Shown here one piece after another: positions 16,340 through 30,012 of a stretch of DNA of 64,000 nucleotides. Each line of letters begins with the position of its first letter. Position 1 is the stretch's first letter. Made by a program: the position numbers and the translations under genes. The stretch is from Elysia chlorotica (Eukaryota; Mollusca; Gastropoda; Plakobranchidae): NCBI GenBank assembly GCA_003991915.1, contig RQTK01000787.1:49295-113294 (forward strand). The letters are read 5' to 3'. Under the pieces are notes generated by a model. It made no database searches and had not been told where the DNA came from. It saw only the letters and a list, made by a program, of their open reading frames with translations.

Positions 16340-18000
16340 TGAGACTGTGAGGTGCTTATCTAAAGCGAGGATTACATACAGGTGTTACATCACCCCTACG
16401 ATGTCGAGATCATTAGCCCAGACTAGCCTTGCCTTATTGACCTCTTCACCGAATTCCTCAAGCTTAAAGACGGAGCGATTTTCTCACGAAATAGACAGGT
16501 CAGTTATTGCAGACTGATGTAGACACAGTAGAATCCATGTGAAGGTTATCAATTCTGTTTCACAAGGTACAATTCCGTGTTATTTAAAAGATGTTTTAGC
16601 CTTAGGGTTATTAAGAACTCCACGTATCAGCTTGTAATACTCATCCTCTTGTTGCTTGACAAGCAACCGAAAACTTCTTGATTCATCTGTCATGACTCTC
16701 TTGAGTTCAAACACTATCACACATTCACATGTATGTTTGAAATTAGTATCAACAAAAATATATTAATTCCCCAAAATACACAATTTCAATCAGGATACTT
16801 ATAAATTATATACTGTTGGATTTCTTATTTTTTGTAGATTATTTCCTGTATTCCGCGTTGCCCTGAAGACCTATGGCCTGGTGAAAATTTTTAGCATCAA
16901 ACAACTGGTTTGGCCTTTGGCGGTTTTAACATGTGCTAGAGCTAGCTGCTAATACTTACTCATCTCGATCACTATCCAATAAAAGGTAAATCTAGGAAGT
17001 GCTTTTCGTAGGCGTTGAGTAGCGTAGGGGAATCAGAGTACAATAATAACATTGCTGATGACGTTGGACATTAATAAACCAACTAAACTCCCCAATACTG
17101 TTAAAGACGTACATAGTGCGATATGCTAAACTTGATTTGGAAGCTACTGAAACACATGATTATTGTTTTAAACAGTCATGCTCCTTGAATCTTTAAAAAT
17201 GCACCTGTTTTAACATGCCTCTTTCTTATGATCTAGGGGTAATCTAATTGCAGTTTTGCGATCTTTAAAAGAGAGCGCTTGCTTTTGGAAATTAATTTAG
17301 TTTTTCAACAAAGCCAAAGAAGACGAGTGTCTGTGTTGTGTTATGTTGTATTGTTGTTGGTTTTTTGTTGTTGTTTTGTTTTGTTTATTTGTTGTTGTTT
17401 TTTTTTGTTGTTGTTTTTATTTTATTTTTTTGTTGTTGGAGGGGGTGGGGGTGTTGAGGTGTGATATAAACATATGAGAATTTTTTTTTAAATCCGTTTT
17501 AATCTTGGCTAGTTCGGTTTGCATAGTCATTTTTTGGGGGATGTTTTCATATCTGAATAAGACCATGCAAGACAACACATTTATAGTCAGTCGACACGTA
17601 TATTTACAACACATAAAATTTGTTCAATCTTTTTTACATTCCATCCATTGGTTTATTTTTTGTTTTAAAATAGTAACCTGCAATGTTTAAGAGAGAAATG
17701 CGTACAAACTATATAGATGATTGAGTGATAAACTGTTGTGTAGATAAAATGATGCTGAAAGTGAATGACACAATACGAGATCTACGCACACAAACTTTCT
17801 CTCCCATGCGTTAAAATCAACTGTTAACAGAAGTGCTTTTAATTAATTTTATTTTCATACAAACACAAAACAAAACAATCTGGTATTCATGATTTATTAA
17901 TTATTAATGCAACATATATGTTAATAGGACAAATAACTGTGTTTCATAAAACAATATATACTTCATTAACACGCAATATTGACACGATCTCGTCAAATAA
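16340..18000. other. Stretch without a recognised gene
   Basis: Mixed AT-rich sequence with a T/G-rich low-complexity patch (17338-17462). No gene, RNA or known repeat is recognised. Confidence 0.4.
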
Positions 18001-18003
18001 GTA

Positions 18004-18006
18004 ATA

Positions 18007-18068
<62 letters not shown>

Positions 18069-18069
18069 G
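18004..18069. repeat. (ATT)n microsatellite
   Basis: About 21 perfect ATT units. Confidence 0.97.
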
Positions 18070-18226
18070 TTTTTGTTATTATTACAATTTCTAGCACTAC
18101 AATATTATTATCATCATCACTGTTTAAATAGGATGCCAGCACCAAAACAAGTTATTGTTACAATGATCCGGATGTTGTAAACTGAAATGTTCAAATAATA
18201 AACATAAATGAATTCGAAAAAAATAC

Positions 18227-18232
18227 TTTATT
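18227..18232 (-). terminator. Candidate poly(A) signal AATAAA
   Basis: AATAAA on the minus strand, about 340 bases beyond the stop of the DYCR-repeat gene. Confidence 0.5.
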
Positions 18233-18570
18233 GTTACAACAGCAACAGTAAATATTTTAATAATATCATTTGTTTGTAATTAAAACGTGATTGAGAAGTT
18301 GAAAGCAACATATGTAGTGTAGGTCTTTTCATGAAAACAAATATTATAAAATCATGACAACGCGGAGCATTTTCATTATATAAATGTGCATAGTCGATGC
18401 AAGTTTTAAACTAGAACGAACAGATGTCTTAATTTTCTTCTCCCCAGATAATCATAATCCTAACTTTTCATTTATAATCTGATGACATAGAAATGCAATG
18501 GTAATAACAATATTAACAATTCCAAACTAAGACGCCTAATTGCGTCTGTTTGACCACTGATGACCAATGA

Positions 18571-20818
18571 CTAACGGGCGGCCTGGCTGTCCAGCCTATT
18601 CGCACAGTGTTCCGAGTCGGGCAGTGTGAAGGTGTGCTCACTGCCGCCCTGGATTGTGCTTCCAAAGAATCCCCTCTCTCCAGCCTTCATGCACGTCACC
18701 TGGGACTTATCCAGGTTCCCAACGCACCTGAGGAAAATCAAAGTCAACTCTTGCTGAAAAAAAAAATATTTGTAGATGTGGTAGCCCTGGGAGTTTGTGG
18801 TTCGAGCCCTACTCTGGCACCGTGATTTTGTCCCTATTGTTTTGGTTGGTACATTATCAGTATAATGTGATCGGGTATCCATCTATGAAGTCCTGTGGCT
18901 GTATACGACTTTAAGACCTATATGACGTTTAGCTAGAATGAAGCTTTGAACACAAAAAACAGCCATTGGTTTGTGGTTTGTTGTGTAGGTTCCTTATCTT
19001 ACCACACCAACAGCTAAGCACTTTCGTGAACGGGTCTTAAGACTAACATATGAAAATTTGGTTTGCTGTCTCACAGAGACATGGCGTAAATACCAGACCC
19101 TTTTGTCATCCCTGTGGCAACCGGTAAAAATATCCTAAGATATACCCAATTAGTTATTTGATGAAGCGATGAAATGGCTATAAATGACCATGTACCGTGG
19201 AATTTTCTCACGAACAACTCCAATCAGGAAAATCATGAATATGACTGTTCTCAAAAATACATGCTTATATGTATAATGTATATACACAAAATCATATATA
19301 TGAAACCCATAATCTTATTAAATGCTCCTGTCTTTTTTTTCCTCTGTTAATCAAATCTATGAATAATGCAACTAATAATAATTACATTTTAGATCACTAC
19401 CTCTATTTTTAAATTCCGATGTATATTAACCAAAACATTATGAAGGTCGGAAACATAATTATATGAAATTATAATAAGTTTAAACTTAATGTCAATAAAA
19501 TCACCTAAAACGTAAATTTTGAAGTTGTACTGCTTCCACAGATTATTATAGACTAACCAGCAACGCTACGTTATTTTGCCATACAATACACCTCAAAACA
19601 GAGAACCGTGGTGTTTAAGATTGTGTCTTCACCTGCAGTAATCGTCCCTGCCGTCAGCGTCCATGTCCCGCATGAACCAGGTCCCGGGCAGGCCAGGGGT
19701 GAAGCCCAGCTTGCTCACGTAGTGATGGATTTGAGCCGCCCGCCCCGCAAGCTGGCATGAGAGGAACTTTCGCTTGGCCTTGCCGACAACGCTGGTGGAA
19801 AAAAGGTAGACATGTCTTTAAAAAAAGGGGGGGGGGGGTGAAATTACATGTATATCGGAACCATACGTTTTTATATCTGATTATTATGATTAACTTTTTA
19901 AACATTTTGGAATATTAAAAAATAAGATTTTTTTTAGAAATGCATTTGGTACTTCTGTTAAAGGATATAATATTATTTACTCCACTGTCTTCATAAATTG
20001 TGCAGAATAAAGTATATGGATAATGTACATTGCATAACCTATCCTAATATAAAAGCATTACTCGCTAGCTTTTCAATAAACAAAAAAATATAAGGATAAG
20101 AAATAATATAATTATATTGTAAGGCGAATGCAGATTGTACGGTTTAGTCTTTAAAGCTATGCCATGTAAATAAAAATTGCAGGTAGAGATCTATATAGAT
20201 AATATAATTGTAAAGTGTTGTTATTTAAACTTATCTAATTTTCTTTTTCAAAAAAAAGGTAGCTCTTGTTCAGAGCAAAATAACACAGCGCCAAATGAAA
20301 TGCGATAAATTAGTAATCTGCAGATAGCTATTTTACCGGTATGGGCGACTTTGAATTTGTATTATTACAAAACAAATATAAAGTCGAACTGAGGTAGATC
20401 GTTCCGTCACAATTAGTCAACAGGAGAGGGTTTGTTTCAAACCATACAATGTGCTTAAAACTATTCAACTGTCTCCATAGAGGAACATAGTGCTTCACCC
20501 CTCACCGGCAGTAGTCATTAGCAGCTCCCGTGCCCTGGACATCCACCCAGCCTTGGAACAGCTGAGGGTCACCCAGATCAGCGATCTCGAACAGACGAGG
20601 AGGGGCCTGACTGGACGTTAAGGACACAACCTCAATCCTGAACTCTTCATCTTCATTATTATCGTCGTCGTCATCGCCGCCAATAACGAGTTCCTCGTCT
20701 TGCCCCAGCTCGACTTCCAGCGAAGCGAAGCTGGCGACCTCCATACCGCGATGGTGAGACCTGCTCTTGTCGCTGCTGGATCGACCAGGTTTCACATACG
20801 TCAAACTGGAGGTCTTTG
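18571..20818 (-). CDS. DYCR-repeat protein, 3' end (three exons, 5' partial)
   Basis: Join on the minus strand: 20818-20506, 19791-19633, 18727-18571, stop TAG at 18573-18571. It has two tandem cysteine-containing repeats. Repeat 1 has a DVQGTGAANDYCR turn then VVG...FLSC; repeat 2 has DMDADGRDDYCR then CVG...VTC. The D-x-D-x-DG spacing resembles calcium-binding loops of FG-GAP/VCBS or EF-hand type; that is inference. The first exon encodes a basic Ser-rich stretch and an acidic run (GGDDDDDNNEDEE) before the repeats. Both internal introns split the Arg codon of DYCR (phase 2), so the middle 159-bp exon carries exactly one repeat. All splice sites are GT-AG. The first visible exon needs one base from an upstream exon, so the start is not here. 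The Frizzled-CRD exon at 42 kb fits in phase. No transmembrane segment is seen; a secreted protein is likely. Function is unknown. Confidence 0.75.
18770..18945 (+). mobile_element. Partial SINE in the last intron of the DYCR-repeat gene
   Basis: GTGGTTCGAGCCCTACT (B box, about 18797) is followed by body words TTTTGTCCCTATTG...TTGGTTGGTACATTATCAGTATAATGTGATC. The 3' half is eroded. It lies about 40 bases upstream of the 18728 acceptor, antisense to the gene. Confidence 0.7.
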
Positions 20819-21044
20819 CTGAGAGAGAGAAACAAGTTTTAAAAAGCTTATAGTTATTAAAGAGTGAGATATTTCATGGGGAGGGTTTTGAGTATCTTTG
20901 CTGAGTGAAAGACACATAGAGAATTTGATTTGAAAAGCTTGAAAATATGTCAGAGTGAGATATTTCATGGGACGATTCTGCGTGTGGGGATCGGCATAAT
21001 TAAGGCGGTATCTTCCTTCCTTAAGCTTTACTAAACGCTTTCTG

Positions 21045-21210
21045 AAGATCAGTCAATCACTCATTATATTTTATTATCATTATTATCATCATTATCATCA
21101 CTTTTTTTATGTCACACATGTACAACTGGTGTATTTATGTATGTATGACCAAGAAAAATGTCCCTATGGGATAATAAAGGATTATCTTATCTTATCTTAT
21201 CTTATCTTAG
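21045..21210 (+). mobile_element. 5'-truncated LINE, 3'UTR only, with (TTATC)n tail
   Basis: Closely matches the reverse complement of 47091-47235: CTCATTATATTTTATTAT, then TGTCACACATGTACAACTGG, TGTATTTATGTATGTATGACCA, CCCTATGGGATAATAAAGGAT, ending in TTATC repeats. Only the last 150 bases or so of the element are present. Confidence 0.85.
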
Positions 21211-22464
21211 TTTAAATTAAAAAATAGAACGAGCACTCGTCACGCAAACTGCCTTTATCAATAACACTGTGCGTTCGTTTTGTGAAACGTCTCTTTTAAT
21301 CTATAGTCTCTGGTTATATGTCGATGTTTAAGTCAAAAGTTGTTTTTCTTTTCTTCAAAGACGTTTGTAATTTGTTTATCATTTTCATCTGATCCAAACG
21401 CATTTTTCCTTTCTCTGCGTACTACTATAATTATGTCAGTGGGGCATTATTTCATTTATTTACATACACATCCGTGACTGACTAGAGATCATACGTATTT
21501 TAACATGACCGAGAAATCTTGTCACTCATATTTTTCCCCCAAAAAAACTTTTTTTTAAATTAAAAATTAGAAGTGGTTTTATTTTGAAGCGCTTCTTGTG
21601 CTGTCATTGATAGCATCCGTAACCAGGAAAATTAATTATTTTTTTATCATAGGTCCAGTTTTGTTTGCCTGCGATTAAGAATGGCGCTCACATTGCGCGC
21701 CCTATTGATGTTTTATACCGAAAAAATATATTGTATGTTTCTGAACCGATAACTATACAGCGATTAACGATAAAAAAAAAAATAAAACAGACCCTTTCCT
21801 TCACTTGACATAATATGTACAATTTCAATCTTCGCAGCATAATGCTTTCGCAAGAATACCAATTATGGTGGAGCAAGGTGCACAAGTACATTCGTTGCTA
21901 CCGTTAAAATAACTGGTATTTTCAGTTCTTTATGAACAATAATTATGAACTTGCTGCACTTTGCAGCTGGCCTATGAATTTAAAACTGTTAGCCAAAGTG
22001 CACTTAATATTCTGTTTTCTCTTTGCCAGCTATTTATTTTACCTTGATAAAAAAAACTAAAGTACAGGCTAGTTTTAAACATCTCAGGTGCAGTTCGTGC
22101 AAAATGACGACGTGTCCCAAAGGCTAATGAGCATTTATATAAAAAAAAATTAAAATGTACATGACTGAAGAGGTTTCAACATTCGTTGAAACAAAAATTA
22201 TTAGTGGCATATACCATGATCAATAATGAATGCCATTATAATAATCATGGGGTTTGTTTACTGTTTGTCCAATTTTTGTCTATCAGGGGGATAAGTATAA
22301 ACATGAACAGGAAAAAGTTCCTAAAAGAGTAGTGCATTTCAAAAGCGGTCGGCGCAATAGGAGAACAAGTTGTCTGTGCTGCATATATTATTGACACTAG
22401 AATAATGAATTTTTTTCCTCATGTAGAAACCATAACTATTTATTTCAAGTCTCATCTCTGTGAT

Positions 22465-22735
22465 GCGGAAAGAGGACGAATGGCTCAAGTGGTACAGCGT
22501 TGTCTCCTGATAGGGAAGACTACAGTTCGGATCCCACGATCCGTCAAAATTTATTTGTCCAATTTTTTTCCTTCTGTTTAAGTCGGTGACAGCAAAATGT
22601 GATCGGATCAGATTCCAGGAGTAGAATTCTACCTCAGGACTCCCGCCCCGTATGTGGCAGCACATAAACTTGCCAGACAACTAATTATACTCTATATAGT
22701 ACTGATCATCTTAACTCAAGTCAACGTAAGCCCAA
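22465..22735 (+). mobile_element. SINE copy, moderately diverged
   Basis: The head carries GAATGGCTCAAGTGGTACAG (A box) near 22480 and GTTCGGATCCC near 22525. The body has AAGTCGGTGACAGCAAAATG and GTGGCAGCACATAAACTTG, and the end is close to CTCAAGTCAACG. Confidence 0.75.
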
Positions 22736-24249
22736 ACAAATCGTTTGACTGGAACCTTGCTATTTATCAATAATTGTAAAACTAGATGCGACAAAATGAA
22801 TTGTCTACCGCTCGTCACTGAATGTAACTATTACCAACATTCTTTTTCCATCCAGAAAAAGAATATTAATTTAACTCTCACTTTCAGCGGATATTGTGAA
22901 AAACAGGAGAAACATTGCTTTGTCAGTTTTTCGAAATTGAAGAACAGAACTATTTTTTCTTGCCAAAATCACACAATACAGTGATTACCTGGAGATCTTT
23001 TTTAATACAAAAAAAACGTTACACTGGTTACTCACTGGTCTTCCACGCGATCCTATAAAGCTTTTTCTTTCTCTTTTTTTACTTGCTTTACTACATGTAT
23101 AAATTCTTATATGATTTTCTTAAATAACATTTGCTTTTTTTCTTTCAGAAAATCTAGTCAAAATCGTGATCTAAACATAAGATAATGGCAGAGGAAGCAT
23201 CGCCTTTTACTTTCGACCAAACAAACAAAACAACAACAAAAAACGTCTTGCACCTTTTTTCTTCTTGACGTCAAAGTTACTTAAGGGTGTACAATAGTGT
23301 GCAGCTGTGGTGTTTCATGTACATTATACGAGCTTTCTTTTAGAAACAGCAATGAACATACATATTATTTCGGAAAAAAAAAGAACGCAACTGAAAATGA
23401 AAATAATAATTACAACATGAACTCTAAATCTAGCTCCTGGAGTCAGACAGCGAGACTCTCACTGCAATCTGCATTCCAGAGCTAGACAAGATGTAAAGGA
23501 TGCTACAATTTTACAACAAGTCGTGCCAAAAAAGAACAGGCCAAGTAATCAAAGTAAACAAACATTTACTTTAAGATACAAAGTGGATGTTATCATAGAA
23601 CTATCAGACAGAATTGGGTCAGTTTACATTGTTGCTTTGTAGGCTGAGTAGGTCGACTAAAAAAAAAAAGCAAAAACAGAAAACCTTAGTATTATTCAAT
23701 TCTATCTATGGTGAGGGTTTTTCTTTTTTAGAAAGAGATTTTGCCCTTTATTTTGTGTGGATGTATTCACTTCAGTCAAAATAATAGTAACTTGACTTGT
23801 AATTCTGGAGGTCTTGTTTTACACCCATAGTAGAGTTCGCCTCAGACTATGTAGATATACGTCATTCAAAATAAGTTATTATGTTAGCACACTAGAACAA
23901 TATTTATTGCTTTCTCTTATCGCCACAACGATATCTAGTTTTAATTGTGGAAATTATTGCTAACACGTTTCTTCACTCCATATATTACTTTATCGATTTA
24001 ATTCTAGATTCATCCTATTATAGTAGTAATAGTACTCAACGTTCTGAAAACTTGCCTCATTTCGTTTTTGTTTTTTTGTTTGTTTTTGTTTTGTATCCAT
24101 CTATCTCGCTCTCCATGTCGTATAATTGTTTGTCTTTGATAATGTTCTCTGGATTGATCGTTCTCCCTCTCTCTTAAATTTTTCTTTTTATTCCCGCTTT
24201 CTATCTTTTTCTTTATTTATCACTATCTATCTCTTGGCCTCCTCTTGCA

Positions 24250-24391
<142 letters not shown>

Positions 24392-24679
24392 ACATCCATC
24401 CCACCTACCTCTTTTTTTCTGCTCACCCTCTGCCCTCTGCCACACCCCCACTAGAAGCCTTGGGGTTAAGTATATTTACCATGCCTGACCCTAGCGGTAG
24501 CTTACCGGAAAAGCTTGTTGGTTATGTAAACACAGGTTTGTGGGTAGTTTCTGCTTGTGTTTTATGACTCGTCCAGCCAATACAAGAGAGAACCCACCCT
24601 TTAGTACTAGCCCGGTCTTATGCTGGTCAGATTATATCACGGTTACTTGATGCTACAGAGAAAGATACATAAAAAGGTG

Positions 24680-24798
24680 GAAATCTAAGATAGATAGAGA
24701 GAGTGGTATAGAGAGATAGAGAGAGAGTGAGAGAGAGGGAGATGAGTAAATATACAGACAGACACAAAGTCAGAGATAGAGAGAAAGAGAGAGGGAGG

Positions 24799-24838
<40 letters not shown>
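24680..24838. repeat. Imperfect (GA)n tract
   Basis: AG-rich with GATA and ACAGACAG interruptions. The purest part is 24810-24836. Confidence 0.9.
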
Positions 24839-24841
<3 letters not shown>

Positions 24842-25373
24842 AAATGCTCAGATATTTTTCTTTTTTATACTTCATAATGCTTTGTCAAGAATTGTTTTAT
24901 CATTGAACGATCTGGAGTCTTGAGCGAACAAGTGAATCAAATAATTAAGTATGCTCTAGGCATTTAGTGCGGATACTCTAATGCTGACCGTAACGAGCGA
25001 ACCCGGGGCTTTAGTTATTGCTTTTTTCTTTTTTTTTTACTTTTTCTACATTTTAGACCATCTTAATTCTAATAAACTTTAGACCATTTATACAATGTGT
25101 GAAATCATGTGTATGGTCTGAAAAGTACTTTAGACAAAACGCGTTGCGTAAATGAATGCATTAATTTATTCTAGCTCTAAATTATTTTATTTCATGCCGT
25201 AATAGTTATTACATTTTCTAAATCTTACCTAAAACTAGAATTATCAAAGGTATTTGACACTCTACCGAAATTGTGGGTTATAAACTTTAAAATACTAATT
25301 CGTCCTTACGGTTCAAAACATTTGTTTTGTTGTTGTTTTTACTGTACGAAAAAAGTTACGTACTATATATATG

Positions 25374-26813
25374 TGAAACTATTTTAATGTAAAACACAAT
25401 TATCGTCGTTTTTTCCCCTCAGTCAATAGCACAGAGCATCAACGCAATGATATTGAGTGAACGATATTGATCCCTGCGCATGTTCACAGGATAAACCTTT
25501 CTTCAAGCGTTCAAGTAATGTATTATAGTCAAAATAAGGACCATAAAAAGCGCAACTTGAAACTAAGAACAACATAGTGCGACTTGTGGAAAGGTTGTAA
25601 TCTACTTGAAAGTTTTTTGAGAATCAGACAAAGACCATCTCAACGAAACACTTGGGTGTGGTTGCACATATTCTCAAATGGCAGACAGGTTGTTTTTTTT
25701 TTTGTTTTTTTTGGAGGGATTATGATCACGCTATTCCGTTTCGTTTTACACTCATAGCTGTCTATTCTGTTTTTGTTGTTTGTTTTTGTTTTCTTCGAAA
25801 ATCTATTTAGAGTTATCTCCTTTGGGGAATGTCTGCGTTCTCTTATTCCTAAAGGCATACAAGATGCGTGCCATGTATTGGGCAGCATTTTCATGTCGTA
25901 CAAAGAGAAACAGCCAGACAAGCAAAAAACTGAATAGATCGCCTGATTTGCGGGAATGGAAGCATGTGAGTCCAATATGCCAACAAATGATTACAAACAA
26001 AAGAAACACATGGCGTGATATTTGTAGTTCTCTCAACGCCTCTGTCTTTTTCTCTGCCCCTTTTTTTTTCCTTTGTATTTTTTTTTAATCTCTATATTTT
26101 TCTCTTTACTTCTCTTCCTTTTTATTTATAATTCTTCTTGTCTAGTCTTTGCCTGTCTGTATCCATGTCTGTACCATCCCATACACTCTTTCTCTCTCCC
26201 TCTCACCCTGTCTGTCTGTTGGTGTGTCTGTCTCTGTCTCCGTCTGTCTATCTATCTTTCTTTGACTTCCTCTGTCTATGCCTGTCTCTCTATATCTGTC
26301 TCTGTCTGTCAGTTCTTCTGTCTGTCTGTTTATCGTGTATCTCTCTCTGTCTCTCCCTCTCTCTCTATCTCTTTTTCTATCTATCTGTTTATCTGTATAT
26401 CTCCTCCTGTCATTGCTAATGCTCTCTTCAATAATGCGAAAAAAGATACCTCTACAGTAATTTTCAAAAGAAACTCCCCCCCCCCCCACCCCCATTTCCT
26501 ATTAAGCTGAAGTAAATAGAAATAAAAGGATGTTGCACAACCAAGACAATTGTTCCACATGCTACAAACAGAAAACACCAAACAGTGTGTTTGTACTATA
26601 AACAAAGACCAAGCAGCGGTAAAAGTATTATGTGTACGCTTCAGGCCAGATCAAGAATTTCTTCTACTTCAGACAAAATACATGGCTGAGACAGGATTCA
26701 TGGCATCCCCGCCCAGTTTCGTGTGCCTGGGGTCCGTCCGCAATATGGTCTAAATATTGCTGACGTTGGAAGTTAAACCATCTTAACTCATCACAACTCA
26801 ACTCATCTCTCTC

Positions 26814-26864
<51 letters not shown>

Positions 26865-26885
26865 CTCTTTCAACAAGACCTGCAG
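25374..26885. repeat. Large tandem duplication, copy 1 (about 1.5 kb)
   Basis: Starts GTGAAACTATTTTAATGTAA and ends ...CAACAAGACCTGCAGGA. Colinear with copy 2 immediately downstream, about 95% identical by eye. Contents in order: unique sequence, a TCTG-rich tract (about 26150-26400), a C run (26476-26490), a SINE 3' part and a TC tract (26808-26859). The frames inside are not supported as genes. Confidence 0.95.
26683..26805 (+). mobile_element. SINE 3' part inside duplication copy 1
   Basis: GCTGAGACAGGATTCATGGC through TCCGCAATATGGTCTAAATATTGCTGACGTTGGAAGTTAAAC, ending ACTCATCACAACTCAACTCA and then (TC)n. The tRNA head is missing. Confidence 0.8.
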
Positions 26886-27984
26886 GAGTGAAACTATTCT
26901 AATGTAAAACACAATTATCGTCGTTTTTCCCCCTCAGTCAATAGCACAGAGCATCAACGCAATGATACTGAGTGAACGATATTGATCCCTGCGCATGTTC
27001 ACAGGATAAACCTTTCTCCAAGCGTTCAAGTAATGTATCATAGTTAAAAATAAGGACCATAAAAAGCGCAACTTGAAACTAAGAACAACATAGTGCGACT
27101 TGTGGAAAGGTTGTAATCTACTCGTACTTGGAAGTTTTTTGAGAATCAGACAAAGACCATGTCAGAGAAACACTTGGGTGTGGTTGCACATATTCTCAAA
27201 TGGCAGACAGGTTTTCTTTTGGAAGGATCATGATCACGCTATTCCGTTTCGTTTTACACTCGTAGCTGTCTATTCTGTTTTTGTTTTCTTCGAAAATCTA
27301 TTTAGAGTTATCTCCTCTGGGGAATGTCTGCGTTCTCTTATTCCAAAAGGCATACAAGATGCGTGCCATGTATTGGGCAGCATTTTCATGTCGTACAAAG
27401 AGAAACAGCCAGACAAGCAAAAAACTGAATAGATCGCCTGATTTGCGGGAATGGATCATGTGAGTCCAATATGCCAACAAATGATTACAAACAAAAGAAA
27501 CACATGGCGTGATATTTGTAGTTCTCTCAACGCCTCTGTCTTTTTCTCTGCCCCTTTTTTTCCTCTGTATTTTTTTTTTAGTCTCTATATTTTTCTCTTT
27601 ACTTCCTATTCCTTTTATTTTATAATTCTTCTTGTCTAGTCTTTGCCTGTCTGTATCCATGTCTGTCCCATCCCATACACTCTCTCTCTCTCCCACTCAC
27701 CCTGTCTGTCTGTTCGTCTGTCTGTCTCTGTCTCCGTCTGTCTATCTATCTTTCTTTTACTTTCTCTGTCTATGCCTGTCTCTCTATATCTGTCTCTGTC
27801 GGTCAGTCCTTCTGTCTGTCTGTTTATCGTATATCTCTCTCTGTCTCTCCCTCTCTCTCTATCTCTCTTTCTATATATCTGTTTATCTGTATATCTCTTG
27901 CTGTCGTTGCTAATGCTCTCTTCAATAATGCGAAAAAAGATACATCTACAATAACTGCATTTTTTTTTCAAAAGAAAAAAATCC

Positions 27985-28061
27985 TAAAGTTTTAAATTTG
28001 ATATACAATTTCCTTAAATACCGTAATATGGTATTTAAGTAAATTGTATATCAAATTTAAA
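27985..28061. mobile_element. Foldback (inverted-repeat) insertion in copy 2 only
   Basis: Arms of 34 bases beginning GTTTTAAATTTGATATACAA are reverse complementary with one mismatch, around a 7-base GTAATAT loop. Copy 1 has no counterpart at this position, so this looks like a small MITE-like or foldback insertion after the duplication, or a loss from copy 1. Confidence 0.75.
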
Positions 28062-28280
28062 ACATAGTATGTACTAACAACTCTCCCTCCCCATTTCCTA
28101 TGAAGCTGAAGTAAATAGAAATAAAAGGATGTTGCACAACCAAGACAATCGTTCCACATGCTACAAACAGAAAAAACCAAACAGCGTTTTTGTACTGTAA
28201 ACAAAGACCAAGCAGTGGTAAAAGTATTATGTGTATGCTTCAGGCCAGATCAAGAATTTCTTCTACTTCAGAAAAAATAC

Positions 28281-28592
<312 letters not shown>

Positions 28593-29721
28593 CTCTTTCA
28601 ACAAGACCTGCAGGGTAAATACAAACGTAAAGGTCAAGCCCTGCGTAAACAAAACGCGCCCAAAAGACACTTCGCTTGATAATGAATGTCTGGAGCTCAT
28701 TGTTTCTTTAACACTTTCCCTCTTAACAGCCCCATTTGGAAGTTTTCACTGCCTTAAGTGGTGATGAGGAAATGAAGAAATAAACGCGGGAGAGCGAGAT
28801 AATTTAACAATAGCGTTGGACAGAGTTTGGGTTCCTGACGTCATTTTCAAAATGGATTTAATTACTGTGCGTTTACATTCTGTGCACTCAGTAAAAAAAA
28901 GAACAAAAACTTTTCTTTGAGTCATGCATTTCGTTAGCAGGCTATACCTGAACGAAGTTGATTTGAACTTAACAACACCCGTATTATATTTCGAAATACA
29001 TATTGCTCTGCCTCTCAAAGTAAAGAAGATATTGCTCAAGTGTAAGAACAATGCTAAACCTGTATCGTTTTTAAGAATAGCTGCAACAATAATTTCAATT
29101 ATTTAGTTTAAAAATTGGAATTTATAAATCATTCACATTATTTTAATGGAAGGCAGTCGCACTACCAATCGGTTCAGTTTACAGTCTATACAACGTGTTT
29201 CGAAATCCTGTATAACCAGATATGTATGGACTTTGCAGTAGATTTTTCGGTCCTAACGATTGATAATAATACACACTTTAAAGAATGTTTCGGTTGTTCT
29301 GTCTACATTTTTAAAAAGAATGCTGGAGAAGGTAATATCTTTTTTCCAAAGAGAATATTAGAAAAAGACCTCTTGTTTTAGTCTAGAACTGGCGTATCAT
29401 AATGATTAAGTTTAGTAAACAGTGTAAATCAAATTTAAGATGCCCACTGAAGCCTAGCAAGAAATAATGAACACAATTAATTATTGGCTTGAGGAAGTCT
29501 CAAATATTCAATTAAAAAAAAATCCGCATCATGAGATTTAACGGAAAATGGGACATATGTTTTTTTTTATAAATATTACCTGGGTTTCCCGAACAATCCT
29601 ATTCGGAGAAACTGTATAGTTTCGAACACAGGATCTCCTGCTAAATCACTATGAACCTAGCGATATGGCGCACCCTTTCACACGATGCTCACATTTTACC
29701 AACCTAACAAAGTTCTATTGG

Positions 29722-30012
29722 GTTTACTTTAGTTGGTTTAACGTCCACCCTCAGCACTATTTAGGCTATATTGTGTATAGACCCCAAGACTGGCGTCTGA
29801 CAATTTTATGTGCTGCCATACACGAGACAGGGCGGGGATACAATGACTGCTATCTCATTATTCCCTGTCACATTATACATGCACTGACACCGACCCAACC
29901 AGATGCGGGGAAGGAAATCGGACGTGGGGACAAATCAAATATGTCCATCGTAGGATAAAGACCGCGGACTTCCCTATCTGGACACAAACGCTCCACCACT
30001 TATGCCAGCGCT
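29722..30012 (-). mobile_element. Near full-length SINE
   Basis: Minus-strand copy. The 3' end (complement of TTTAACGTCCACCCTCAGCA) is at 29730. The body is nearly intact through CACTGACACCGACCCAACCA, and the tRNA-like head (complement of CTCCACCACTTATGCCAG) ends near 30010. Confidence 0.85.

Noticed and set aside
25640..27696. Paired frames on both strands inside the 1.5 kb duplication
   Set aside because: They recur only because the DNA is duplicated; composition is poor and there are no domain or splice signals.
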